This document shows, one piece after another, positions 1 to 7,730 of a stretch of DNA of 26,258 nucleotides. The notes beneath the pieces are model-generated. The model did no database searches and was not told the DNA's origin. It saw only the letters and a list, made by a program, of their open reading frames with translations. The translations under genes were made by a program, and so were the position numbers. Source of the stretch: Clostridium sp. CAG:914 (lineage in GTDB: Bacteria; Bacillota_I; Bacilli_A; RF39; UBA660); contig FR902141.1 of assembly GCA_000437895.1 (NCBI GenBank), positions 1 through 26,258 of the forward strand, given 5' to 3'. Each line of letters opens with the position of its first letter. Within the stretch, counting starts at the first letter, position 1.

Positions 1-323
1 TTAATCTAGATGATGATATAGATGATATTGATATATTTTTAATTAAAAGAAAAATTTTATGTAATGATATAGAATTTCCAATTGAAACAAGTACTAAATA
101 CGCAATAACGTATAATTTAGATGGTGGGAATTTATTAGAACAAAACATAACAAAATATGTGGAAGAAATATTACCATATACTTTAAATAACCCTGAGAAG
201 GAAGGTTATACATTTATTGGGTGGACAGGAAGCAATGGTGATATTCCAGAATTAGAAGTAACAATAGATAGTAATACTACAGGTAATTTAAACTATACTG
301 CTAATTGGGAAATTAATGAATAA
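1..323 (+). CDS. C-terminal end of an InlB B-repeat surface protein (5' partial)
   Basis: The reading frame is open from the window edge (codons in phase with position 3) to TAA at 321-323, giving about 106 residues. The last 70 form one complete Listeria-Bacteroides/InlB B-type repeat: a YAITYNLDGGNL start, then the EGYTFIGWTGSNG core and a YTANWE end. Such repeats occur in secreted or wall-attached adhesin-like proteins. An acidic stretch rich in Asp-Asp-Ile precedes the repeat. The protein ends five residues after the repeat motif, with no LPxTG signal or membrane anchor, so any attachment must come from the unseen N-terminal part. A strong terminator follows. The family call is confident; the function of the whole protein is unknown. 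Confidence 0.85.
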   Translation, partial: NLDDDIDDIDIFLIKRKILCNDIEFPIETSTKYAITYNLDGGNLLEQNITKYVEEILPYTLNNPEKEGYTFIGWTGSNGDIPELEVTIDSNTTGNLNYTANWEINE

Positions 324-361
324 TCTTTTCTTATTATCAATATTATACTTTTATAGGTAAT

Positions 362-390
362 AAAAATTTCGGAGTAAAACCGAAATTTTT
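362..390 (+). terminator. Rho-independent terminator of the B-repeat gene
   Basis: There is a perfect 11-bp stem, AAAAATTTCGG (362-372) with CCGAAATTTTT (380-390), and a 7-nt loop. The 3' arm itself ends in a T run. The hairpin lies 39 nt after the stop codon and separates the first gene from the next transcription unit. Confidence 0.9.
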
Positions 391-535
391 TATCTGTTTA
401 TTACTTTTTTTAATAGTATAATAGTAATTTTTTAAAATAGTTAAAACAAAAAGTATTTGTTTTTTATATATAAATTGTGCATTTCATTTTTTAAAATACA
501 TGCGGTTATGAAAATTTAATTTTCTAGTCTTTTTC

Positions 536-564
536 TTTACTATTTTTTTATATAATGTTATAAT
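536..564 (+). promoter_or_regulatory. Promoter with extended -10 for the gene at 583
   Basis: The -35 is TTTACT (536-541), the spacer is 17 nt, and the -10 is TATAAT (559-564) preceded by TG at 556-557. The leader would be only about a dozen bases, leaving room for the GTGATC ribosome site just before ATG 583. The same TGTTATAAT element recurs at other promoters in the window. Confidence 0.7.
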
Positions 565-582
565 TTTTTTGAGTGTGATCTT

Positions 583-2046
583 ATGAGTAAACAGGGAAAG
601 AGTAGGTTCAGTGATAGAATTAAGTTAATTGCTAAATTTAAGCATAAAAAAAATAAAAATGATGAAGACAATAAATTGGAAAAAAATACTGGTTTTTTTA
701 AGAAAATTATACTTGTTCCTTTGATGTTGTTTGGGAAGGGTATTGAGGATTTAATAAAAACCACTAATAAAGATAAAAGTAATAATATAACTTTTAACGA
801 TAAAGATGATAAAAGTTTTAATGGTAAAAAAATGCTTGAGGATGACAGAACTAAGCATATTAATATACAAAGTAAAAAAATAAACGTTTCTCAGAGCAAA
901 ATAAAAAGAAATGATTATGATGATTTTAAGAATAAATCTTTTTATAATTTTAATTATGTTTCTTCTTTGACAGATATAAAAGAATTAAAAAAAGATATTT
1001 TGATAGGGATAAGGAAGAACTTTATTGATGAAATTAATAAGTTAGAAGTTTTAAATAGTGAATTATACGTTTTGAGTAAATTTGATATAGATTCTTCTTT
1101 GCTTCAGGAGTGTAATGACTATTTGAAAAAGGTTAAACAATTACTTGATAAGTTAAATAAGCTAAATAAGCGATATAATATATATAAAGAAAATTATTAT
1201 TTTGAAAATATTTTAGATATGGATGATAAGAATTTGTTGGATAAGATTTTACTGTTTGGAGAACTTTGTAATTTAGAAGATAGAAGGAATTTAGTAAAAG
1301 ATTATAAAGTTTTAGATACTTACAAATATTTATATTCTATATTAGAGGAAGTTAAAGAGCAATGTGCTTTATTAGAAGAAAAAAGTGAGGAAAAAATTAA
1401 GGAATTAGAAGATGCTAATATTGACTTTAAAAAATATCAAAATGATATTTTTAATAAAGAAAATATTGTCTCTAGGTGTGAATTTATATATAGTAAGCAG
1501 GAAGAATTATTAAAGGAAATTAGTTCTAAAGTAGGTAATATTTCTTCTTATGAGTCTGTTCGTTATAATTTGTCTGGTTTTGGTAGTTTACTTTTAAATG
1601 GAATTAAGTTGATTGGTTTGTTTGCTTTGTCTCCTTTTAAGGGATTGTTTCCTAGTATTTCTTTACAAACTTCTTTGACTAAGAAGACGGTTTCTAATTT
1701 ACGTAAGTCTATCGCTTCTACGAAGAAGACAGAAATTGTTTATACTGCTGATGATTATATTGATAAATTAAATTATTCTATTAATGAGATGGATGATATG
1801 TATAAATATATTTCTTCTACAATTAGTGATATTGATAGTTTGAGGGATGAATATATTTCTAAGTTTTCTTTATATAAAGAACAATTGCCTAATTATAATT
1901 ATTATTTGAAAAAGATAAATACTTTAAGAAAGGTAATGGTTAATAATCAAGCAAAAATAGTTTTTCTTAATAAAAAAATCAAAGAGAATAAGAAAGTAAA
2001 TGAAAAAACTTTAATTAGAGTTAAAAAATTAAATGAAAAATCATAG
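583..2046 (+). CDS. Conserved-looking hypothetical coiled-coil protein
   Basis: The product has 487 residues and I do not recognise a family. The N-terminus (about 1-40) is strongly basic, followed by a short hydrophobic patch around 42-55. Residues about 120-320 are Lys/Glu/Leu-rich with heptad-like spacing, typical of coiled coil. Around 335-365 there is a hydrophobic, Gly-rich stretch (LLLNGIKLIGLFALSPFKG) that could be a membrane segment or hairpin, and a second helical, coiled-coil-like region runs to the C-terminus. There is no signal peptide. ATG 583 is preceded by GTGATC, a match to the 3' part of the anti-SD complement. It has its own promoter, and no terminator is evident before the next gene. 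Possibly a peripheral membrane or scaffold protein; function unknown. Confidence 0.75.
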   Translation: MSKQGKSRFSDRIKLIAKFKHKKNKNDEDNKLEKNTGFFKKIILVPLMLFGKGIEDLIKTTNKDKSNNITFNDKDDKSFNGKKMLEDDRTKHINIQSKKINVSQSKIKRNDYDDFKNKSFYNFNYVSSLTDIKELKKDILIGIRKNFIDEINKLEVLNSELYVLSKFDIDSSLLQECNDYLKKVKQLLDKLNKLNKRYNIYKENYYFENILDMDDKNLLDKILLFGELCNLEDRRNLVKDYKVLDTYKYLYSILEEVKEQCALLEEKSEEKIKELEDANIDFKKYQNDIFNKENIVSRCEFIYSKQEELLKEISSKVGNISSYESVRYNLSGFGSLLLNGIKLIGLFALSPFKGLFPSISLQTSLTKKTVSNLRKSIASTKKTEIVYTADDYIDKLNYSINEMDDMYKYISSTISDIDSLRDEYISKFSLYKEQLPNYNYYLKKINTLRKVMVNNQAKIVFLNKKIKENKKVNEKTLIRVKKLNEKS

Positions 2047-2105
2047 ATTTAATTATTAACTTAATGTAAATAAAATGTTTAATATGTTCAATTTTATAAA
2101 AACTA

Positions 2106-2134
2106 TTGTTTATTAGCTTTTTTTATGTTATAAT
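2106..2134 (+). promoter_or_regulatory. Promoter with extended -10 for the gene at 2173
   Basis: TTGTTT (2106-2111), a 17-nt spacer and TATAAT (2129-2134), with TG at 2126-2127 giving TGTTATAAT. It lies about 40 nt upstream of ATG 2173, which has a strong AAGGAGG site at 2162-2168. Confidence 0.75.
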
Positions 2135-2172
2135 TTTTATGCTAGAGAGTTCTATGATGATAAGGAGGAACT

Positions 2173-3273
2173 ATGAATAATATTATTAAAATTATAGATG
2201 AACATGAGATAAATAGGGATGCTAAGATTATTACTTATATTTCTTTAGATGGTAATGATTATGCTGTTTATACTATTTCTAGGGATGAAGAAAATGCAAA
2301 TATTTTTGTTTCAAAGGTTATTAATTCTTCTTTTGTTAATATAACTGATGCTAATGAGAAATTTAAATTAGATAATTTTGTCAAAAATCTTATTAAGAGA
2401 TCTGTTGATTATTCATCTCTTGATGATGTAAAATTTACGAATTTTAAAGTGGTTGATGGTCAAAGAATTAATGTAAAAGAGACATATGTTGCAACGATTA
2501 AAAAGGATATAGCTACTAAAGCTATTAATTATTATAGTGATAAGTTTACATCTATAAAAGATACAGATTCTATTTTTAGTGATAGTAGTGTTATTTTTGA
2601 GGAACCAAAAGTGGATAGTAATGTTTTGCCTGAATCAAACAATTTGAATGTTTCTACTCCTAACGTTTTGGCTACGGAAACTGTCGCTGTTCCTAATCCT
2701 TCTTCTTTAGGTGGTCAATCTGTTGGTAATACTATTGTTTCTTCTGCTCTAAATGATGTTACTACTGAAAATATAATCAATCCTGTTGTGTTAGATAATA
2801 ATGTTAAAACAGTTGATAATAATGTTGGGGTTCAACAAACTTCTTCTTCAACTGTTAGTGTTTTAAATAATAATATTCCTAATGATGTGGAAGCGACACA
2901 AGTTATGTCTCCTGTTAATGGTAATGTTCAGTCTACTACAACGTCTTCAGTTTTGAATAATAATGTTTTCTTTGATGCTTCTAAAGAAACGAATTTGTTA
3001 GGAGCTTTAAAGGAAGAATATAAAGTTAATAAAGGAAATATTTCTGTTAGTGAACAAAATTTGGAGACGGTTAGAGAATTTGGAACTGATGATAATGTTA
3101 CTTTTCAGGGAGCACCTATTCAGGAAGTAAAAAGTATTGTTCAGCCTAAAAATTCTGCTATGCAAGGATTTATGAATAATAAGTTTGTTATGGTAGTTGC
3201 TATTTTGTTCTTTTTAGCAAGTTGTGTCTTTTTAGGATATGAAATGTTTAGTTTCTTTACTTTAGAAAAATAA
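2173..3273 (+). CDS. Tail-anchored protein with DUF1292-like N-terminal domain and low-complexity linker
   Basis: The product has 366 residues in three parts. Residues 1-125 form a compact domain whose start (IITYISLDGNDYAVYTI, then DEENANIFVSKV) resembles the small DUF1292/YrzB fold; this is pattern recognition only. Residues about 130-320 are a low-complexity Asn/Ser/Thr/Val linker in which SVLNNN-type units recur (TVSVLNNN, SSVLNNNV). Residues about 336-358 are one transmembrane helix (VMVVAILFFLASCVFLGYEMF) with a very short tail, so the soluble part probably faces the cytoplasm as a tail-anchored protein. The AAGGAGG site at good spacing fixes the start. It has its own promoter and a shared bidirectional terminator. 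The function is unknown. Confidence 0.75.
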   Translation: MNNIIKIIDEHEINRDAKIITYISLDGNDYAVYTISRDEENANIFVSKVINSSFVNITDANEKFKLDNFVKNLIKRSVDYSSLDDVKFTNFKVVDGQRINVKETYVATIKKDIATKAINYYSDKFTSIKDTDSIFSDSSVIFEEPKVDSNVLPESNNLNVSTPNVLATETVAVPNPSSLGGQSVGNTIVSSALNDVTTENIINPVVLDNNVKTVDNNVGVQQTSSSTVSVLNNNIPNDVEATQVMSPVNGNVQSTTTSSVLNNNVFFDASKETNLLGALKEEYKVNKGNISVSEQNLETVREFGTDDNVTFQGAPIQEVKSIVQPKNSAMQGFMNNKFVMVVAILFFLASCVFLGYEMFSFFTLEK

Positions 3274-3303
3274 AATAACTATTCCCCTCAAGAATAGTTA
3301 TTT
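3273..3303. terminator. Bidirectional terminator between convergent genes, overlapping queH
   Basis: A 12-bp perfect stem, AAATAACTATTC (3273-3284) with GAATAGTTATTT (3292-3303), encloses a 7-nt loop. A T run follows on the + strand, and a T-rich stretch (TTATTTTATTTT) follows on the minus strand. The left arm begins on the last base of the upstream gene's stop codon. The loop contains the TGA stop of queH (3288-3290) and the right arm is queH coding sequence. Confidence 0.88.
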
Positions 3304-3908
3304 TTTTCTTGTGTTTCTTTTCTTACTGAGTATTTGCAACCACAGTAGTCTTGTCTGTATAAGTTGTATTTTTTAGATAGTTCAATAGATTTTTTATATC
3401 CTTCTTCTTTTTTGTAATCTGAGGGTAACCATTTTATATTATATTTTTTTTCTAGTTCATATCCTATATTGTTTATTATTGTTGAGTTTTTATGAGGAGA
3501 TACAGTTAGAGTTGTTGAAAAATAATTATAGTTTAATTTTTTTGCTATTTGTGCTGTTTTTTCCAATCTTAAGATAAAACATTGTTGACATCTTTTTCCA
3601 CCTTCTGGTTCATTTTCTAAGCCTTTGATTGTATTTTCATATATGTTATTTTCGTAGTCACAGTCTATAATATCTATTTTATTTTTATGCTCTATTTCAT
3701 TTATTAATTTTATTTGTTCTTCTTTTCTTTTAATATATTCATCTTTTGGATATATATTTGGATTATAATATAATATAGTTATGTCAAAGTATTCTGTTAG
3801 TAATGTGATGACTTGACTGCTACAAGGGGCACAACAACTATGTAGTAGTATTTTTGGAGTATAATTTAAATTTGTTAATATTTCTTTGCAAATTTTATGA
3901 TAATTCAT
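3288..3908 (-). CDS. queH: Epoxyqueuosine reductase QueH
   Basis: QueH reduces epoxyqueuosine to queuosine in tRNA, the last step of queuosine modification, and is the non-cobalamin alternative to QueG. The 206-residue product carries all the family's cysteine signatures: HSCCAPC (Cys25, 26, 29), RCQQC (Cys107, 110) and YCGC (Cys189, 191), which hold the iron-sulfur and metal sites. The YYNPNIYP and TTLTVSPHKN stretches are also typical. Length is normal. ATG 3908 is preceded by TTGGTGATATT, a GGTGAT ribosome site. It lies 26 nt after clpC on the same strand, and a TGATATAAT element in that gap could give it an extra promoter. No other queuosine gene is in the window. Confidence 0.95.
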   Translation of the reverse strand: MNYHKICKEILTNLNYTPKILLHSCCAPCSSQVITLLTEYFDITILYYNPNIYPKDEYIKRKEEQIKLINEIEHKNKIDIIDCDYENNIYENTIKGLENEPEGGKRCQQCFILRLEKTAQIAKKLNYNYFSTTLTVSPHKNSTIINNIGYELEKKYNIKWLPSDYKKEEGYKKSIELSKKYNLYRQDYCGCKYSVRKETQEKNNYS

Positions 3909-3924
3909 AATATCACCAATTTAT

Positions 3925-3933
3925 ATTATATCA
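3925..3933 (-). promoter_or_regulatory. Possible extended -10 in front of queH
   Basis: Minus strand TGATATAAT lies in the short clpC-queH gap. A -35 at 17 nt would fall in the end of clpC and is poor. It is listed because the same element appears at the rlmN promoter and at 22751. Confidence 0.35.
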
Positions 3934-3934
3934 T

Positions 3935-6199
3935 TTATTCTTTTATTAGGATACTAGAAATTGTTATGTCATGTATATTATTGATGATTTTATCTATAAT
4001 TATATTTTCAATATTATTTTTTATTATCTTTTCTATTTTTCTTGCTCCAAATAATTCATAATTAGATAATTCTAATATCTCTTCTTTAATGTTGTTTTCT
4101 ATTGTTATGTTTATATTTTTATATTTTTCTTTTAATTTTTTAATATGTATATTTATAATTTCTATTATGTTATCTTTGGTTAATGTATTAAATGAAATTA
4201 TATTATCAATTCTATTTATTAATGATATATTAAATTCTTCTTTTAATTCTGTTAATTGTTTGCTATTTTGTGTATTGAATCCTATTGTATTTTTTTCATG
4301 TCCAATATTTGTTGTCATTATTATTACTGTGTTATTAAAATAGATGGTATTTCCTTTGGCATCTTTTATTTTTCCATCATCCAATATTTGATAAAATAAA
4401 TTTAATACTTTTGGGTGACATTTATCTATTTCATCTAATATAATAACTGAATTTGGTTTATCTTTAATTGTATTTAGGATATATTTGTTATCGTCATATC
4501 CTATATATCCTGGGCTTGAACCTATAATTTTTGTTATTGATGTTGAATCAGAATATTCGCTCATATCTAGTTTTATTATATTATCTTTTACTAATAATTT
4601 GGCAAAGGTTTCAGCTAATTTTGTTTTACCTACACCTGTTGGACCTGTAAACATTAGTGAATAACAAGAGTTATCTTTGTATCCTAATTTTATTCTTTTT
4701 GTTATGTCTATTAGACTATTTATTACTTTATCTTGTCCGATGATATTATTTGATAATGTGATTTTTATGTTGTTAATTATTTTTGTATCTTCTTTTATAA
4801 TTTCATATATTGGAATATTTGTTTTTTGATTTACTACTTTTGCTAAGTCTAATAAAGTAACTTCTTTAGCTTTTTTTTGCAGTATCTTATTATTGTTATT
4901 TTCTTCTATTTTATAACTTAATGCTTTTTCGTAATTTTTTTCTTTTATAGCATTTTTCTTGTTTTTTTGTATTAATTCTAGGTTGTTTTCTATGGTTGAA
5001 GTGTTGTTATCTTTTTTTATGCTTGTTTTTGAACATACTTCGTCTAAAATATCAATGTCTTTATCTGGTCTATTTCTATTGTATATATATTTTTCAGATA
5101 ATTCTATTATTGCATTTATTATTTCGTCACTTATTTTAACATTGTGATATTGTTCGTATATTGGTTTGATTTTGGTAAGTATGTTTTTTGTTTGTTCTAG
5201 TGTTGGTTCTTTAATTTCTATTTTTTGAAATCTTCTATCTAATGCTGTGTCTTTTTCTATATATTTTTTGTATTCTTCATTAGTTGTAGCTCCAATACAT
5301 CTTATTTTTCCTCTTGCAAGTGCTGGTTTTAATATGTTAGAGGCGTCTATTGCACCTTCAGCTCCTCCTGCTTTTACTATTGTATGTATTTCATCTATAA
5401 ATAGAATTATATTGTTGTCATTTTCTATTTCTGTTATTATTTTTTTCATTCTTTCTTCAAATTCTCCACGATATTTTGTTCCAGCTACTGCACTTGCCAT
5501 ATCCAAGGATATTATTTTTTTTCCTTTTAGGTTATTTGGTACTTTATTTTCTATGATTAATCTTGATAGTTCTTCTACAATTGCCGTTTTGCCTACGCCA
5601 GCTAGACCAATTAATAAAGGATTATTTTTGCATCTACGACAAAGTATTTCAATAATTTGATTTATTTCTTCTTCTCTGTCTATTACTGGATCTGTTTGAT
5701 TGTTTTTTGCTTTTTCTGTAAGATTTTCTCCGATACTTTCTAGTATGGAAGTTGTTTCTTTTTTTCCTTTTTTATTAAGTAATTTTATACTACAATTATC
5801 ATATATTTCTTCTATATCTATATCCATACCTATTAGTATTCTTATTGCTATTCCTTCTCCTAATTCTAATATTGCTTGGAATAAGTGTTCTGTTGTTACT
5901 AGACCATTATTATTATCTTTACTATCCATGATGGCATTTTCTAGAACTTTTTTTAATAGTGGAGTGTATAGAAAGAATTCACTTTTTTTTGTTCCTTTTC
6001 CTATGATATTTATTAGTTCTTTTTTAAATGAATTGTATGTTAGGTTGTATTCTTTTAGTTTTTTATTTAAATTTGTATTTGAATTTAGTATTGCTAATAA
6101 GAGATGTTCTGTTCCTACGTATGGGTGCTTTAATTCTTGCATTTCTATTTTAGCATTTACTAATATTTCTTGTGCTTCTTCGTTAAAATTACTTATCAT
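3935..6199 (-). CDS. clpC: ClpC-type AAA+ unfoldase, partner of ClpP
   Basis: ClpC unfolds proteins and feeds them to ClpP. In order the product shows a Clp N-domain (about 1-140), the first AAA+ module with Walker A GLAGVGKT near residue 200 and the IDEIHT Walker B, a short UVR-like middle segment (around 420-440), and a second AAA+ module with GPTGVGKT and ILDEIDK. An NTIGF loop after TTNIGH matches the IGF/IGL loop that docks on ClpP. I place the start at ATG 6199 (MISNF...), because AAAGGAG lies just upstream; an in-frame ATG 15 nt earlier would contain that SD within its coding sequence. The first Walker A is unusual, LAGVGKT where the family normally has EPGVGKT. The protein is Asn/Ile-rich and slightly short (754 residues). 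No CtsR or CIRCE operator was seen upstream. Confidence 0.9.
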   Translation of the reverse strand: MISNFNEEAQEILVNAKIEMQELKHPYVGTEHLLLAILNSNTNLNKKLKEYNLTYNSFKKELINIIGKGTKKSEFFLYTPLLKKVLENAIMDSKDNNNGLVTTEHLFQAILELGEGIAIRILIGMDIDIEEIYDNCSIKLLNKKGKKETTSILESIGENLTEKAKNNQTDPVIDREEEINQIIEILCRRCKNNPLLIGLAGVGKTAIVEELSRLIIENKVPNNLKGKKIISLDMASAVAGTKYRGEFEERMKKIITEIENDNNIILFIDEIHTIVKAGGAEGAIDASNILKPALARGKIRCIGATTNEEYKKYIEKDTALDRRFQKIEIKEPTLEQTKNILTKIKPIYEQYHNVKISDEIINAIIELSEKYIYNRNRPDKDIDILDEVCSKTSIKKDNNTSTIENNLELIQKNKKNAIKEKNYEKALSYKIEENNNNKILQKKAKEVTLLDLAKVVNQKTNIPIYEIIKEDTKIINNIKITLSNNIIGQDKVINSLIDITKRIKLGYKDNSCYSLMFTGPTGVGKTKLAETFAKLLVKDNIIKLDMSEYSDSTSITKIIGSSPGYIGYDDNKYILNTIKDKPNSVIILDEIDKCHPKVLNLFYQILDDGKIKDAKGNTIYFNNTVIIMTTNIGHEKNTIGFNTQNSKQLTELKEEFNISLINRIDNIISFNTLTKDNIIEIINIHIKKLKEKYKNINITIENNIKEEILELSNYELFGARKIEKIIKNNIENIIIDKIINNIHDITISSILIKE

Positions 6200-6265
6200 A
6201 TTAGCTCCTTTCATATAATTCTATGTATATAATGTTCTGTTTTTTCATAATTTAAACACTAAAAA

Positions 6266-6290
6266 AAACAACTAATTTTTCAAGTTGTTT
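6266..6290 (-). terminator. Terminator of the rlmN-rpe operon, overlapping the rpe stop
   Basis: On the minus strand AAACAACT (6290-6283) pairs with AGTTGTTT (6273-6266) around a 9-nt loop and runs into further Ts to 6261. The 5' arm is rpe coding sequence, and the TAG stop (6274-6272) straddles the loop and 3' arm. Confidence 0.85.
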
Positions 6291-6889
6291 ATTTGCTTAT
6301 TATAGTCACTACTGTTGGTTATATAACTTCCTACGACTACTATATCTACAATATTTTTTAATTCTTCTATATTTGTATCATTAATTCCACCGTCTATTTC
6401 TATTATTAAATTATTTTGTTTTAATTCTTTTATTTTGTTTAGAACATCTGGTATAAATTTTTGTCCGCCTTTTCCTGGCTCTACGCTCATTATTAATACT
6501 AAATCTATTTTTTCTAAATATTCTATAATGTTTTTTGGATTTGTTTTTGGTTTTATCGATATACCACATTTATAACCTTGATTATGTATTAAATTTATTA
6601 TTTTGTTTAATGGTTTATTTATTTCATAATGTATTGTGATATATTCAATATTTAAACCTTTTAATTCTTGTATTATTGGTTCTGGGTTTTCAGCCATTAT
6701 GTGTATATCTAATTTTTTTGTAGAAATTTTTGATAGTGTTTTAATTTCTTCTATAGTGAATTCTTTATTGTCTACGAATATTCCGTCCATGTAGTCTATG
6801 TGTATATAGTCTGTATTTGTTTTGTTTAGTTCTTCTGTTGCTTGTATTCTGTTATTACATGTTAGTATAGAAGTTGATACTTTAATCAT
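6272..6889 (-). CDS. rpe: Ribulose-phosphate 3-epimerase
   Basis: Rpe interconverts ribulose 5-phosphate and xylulose 5-phosphate in the pentose phosphate pathway. The 205-residue (beta/alpha)8 protein keeps the family marks: HIDYMDGIFVDN (metal-binding His/Asp plus the MDG turn), LDIHIM, MSVEPGKGGQKF (phosphate and substrate loop) and IEIDGGIN with the second metal Asp. It is somewhat divergent, with VVGSYI replacing the usual VAGSAIF. ATG 6889 has AAGGAG 7 nt upstream and overlaps the end of rsgA by 8 nt, so the two are translationally coupled. It is the last gene of the rlmN-prpC-prkC-rsgA-rpe operon, an order also found in Bacillus, and is followed by a terminator that overlaps its stop codon. 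Confidence 0.93.
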   Translation of the reverse strand: MIKVSTSILTCNNRIQATEELNKTNTDYIHIDYMDGIFVDNKEFTIEEIKTLSKISTKKLDIHIMAENPEPIIQELKGLNIEYITIHYEINKPLNKIINLIHNQGYKCGISIKPKTNPKNIIEYLEKIDLVLIMSVEPGKGGQKFIPDVLNKIKELKQNNLIIEIDGGINDTNIEELKNIVDIVVVGSYITNSSDYNKQINNLKN

Positions 6890-7718
6890 TTATTTTCTCC
6901 TTAATAAAACTTATATAGTTATTATATCTTGATGGTAATATTTCATTCCTTTTTACTAATTCTATTACATGGCATCCTTCTTCTTTATAATGCATACAAT
7001 CTCTATATTTACAATATTCTAAATTATTAAACATTTCTTTCATGTTATCTCTAATATCTTCCTTTGTCATATCTATAAAGTCGATTTTTGAGAATCCTGG
7101 AGTGTCTACAATGTAACAATTATTTGTTTTAAATAGTTCTGTATGTCTTGTTGTGTGTTTTCCTCTTCCGAGGTGTTTTGATATTTCGTTTGTTTTTAAT
7201 TCTAGTGTGGAATCTATTTTATTTAGTAGTGTTGATTTTCCAGCTCCACTTTGTCCTGTAAAGACAACAGTTTTGTTTTTAATTTTATTTATTAATGTAT
7301 CTTTATCAGTGATTACGATGTATCCGATTTTGTTATAATAATTAATATATCTTTGTATATCTTCTGTCTCTTCGTTGTTCATTAAATCAAGTTTTGTTAA
7401 GTATATAATTGGTTCTATATTATTATAAGAGACTATTGTTAGTATTCTGTCTAATAGGACTGTATCAAGTGTTGGTTCTTTTACTGATGTTACTATTACA
7501 GCATAATCTATATTTGATACAAGGGGTCTTATTAATTTGTTTTTTCTTTCTAATATTTCTAAGATATAATTATTTTTTTCATCAAATATTACATGATCTC
7601 CTACTAGAGGTGTGGATTTTGTTAGTCTTAGTTTTCCTCTTGGTAGACAATTATATTTTTTTTCGTTTGCTTCAACTAAGTATGTATTACTTATATTTTT
7701 AATAATTATACCTTTCAT
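6882..7718 (-). CDS. rsgA: Ribosome small-subunit GTPase RsgA
   Basis: RsgA is a circularly permuted GTPase that checks late maturation of the 30S subunit. The 278-residue product has an OB-fold N-terminus, then the permuted motifs in the expected order: TKLD (G4, residues 108-111), GQSGAGKST (G1, 155-163) and DTPGF (G3, 205-209). A C-terminal zinc site uses Cys236, Cys241, His243 and Cys249. Length is near normal. The start ATG 7718 is 12 nt after prkC, with GGACGTGAT as the ribosome site. Its place between prkC and rpe matches other Firmicutes, where RsgA is a phosphorylation target of the PrkC kinase. Confidence 0.96.
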   Translation of the reverse strand: MKGIIIKNISNTYLVEANEKKYNCLPRGKLRLTKSTPLVGDHVIFDEKNNYILEILERKNKLIRPLVSNIDYAVIVTSVKEPTLDTVLLDRILTIVSYNNIEPIIYLTKLDLMNNEETEDIQRYINYYNKIGYIVITDKDTLINKIKNKTVVFTGQSGAGKSTLLNKIDSTLELKTNEISKHLGRGKHTTRHTELFKTNNCYIVDTPGFSKIDFIDMTKEDIRDNMKEMFNNLEYCKYRDCMHYKEEGCHVIELVKRNEILPSRYNNYISFIKEKIND

Positions 7719-7730
7719 AAATCACGTCCG

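Noticed and set aside
3288..3290. UGA as Trp (Mollicute code)
   Set aside because: Trp is TGG throughout, including the conserved WW of SpoIIR; TGA at the queH end gives the expected protein length.
6200..6214. Earlier in-frame ATG for clpC
   Set aside because: The AAAGGAG ribosome site falls inside this five-codon extension and sits properly spaced before ATG 6199; the family also starts near MISNF.
5247..6218. Two + strand frames (137 and 172 codons) opposite clpC
   Set aside because: Same reason: mirror frames of an AT-rich gene with conserved motifs on the other strand.
6200..6265. CtsR or CIRCE operator before clpC
   Set aside because: No direct heptad repeat of the CtsR type and no TTAGCACTC inverted repeat was found.
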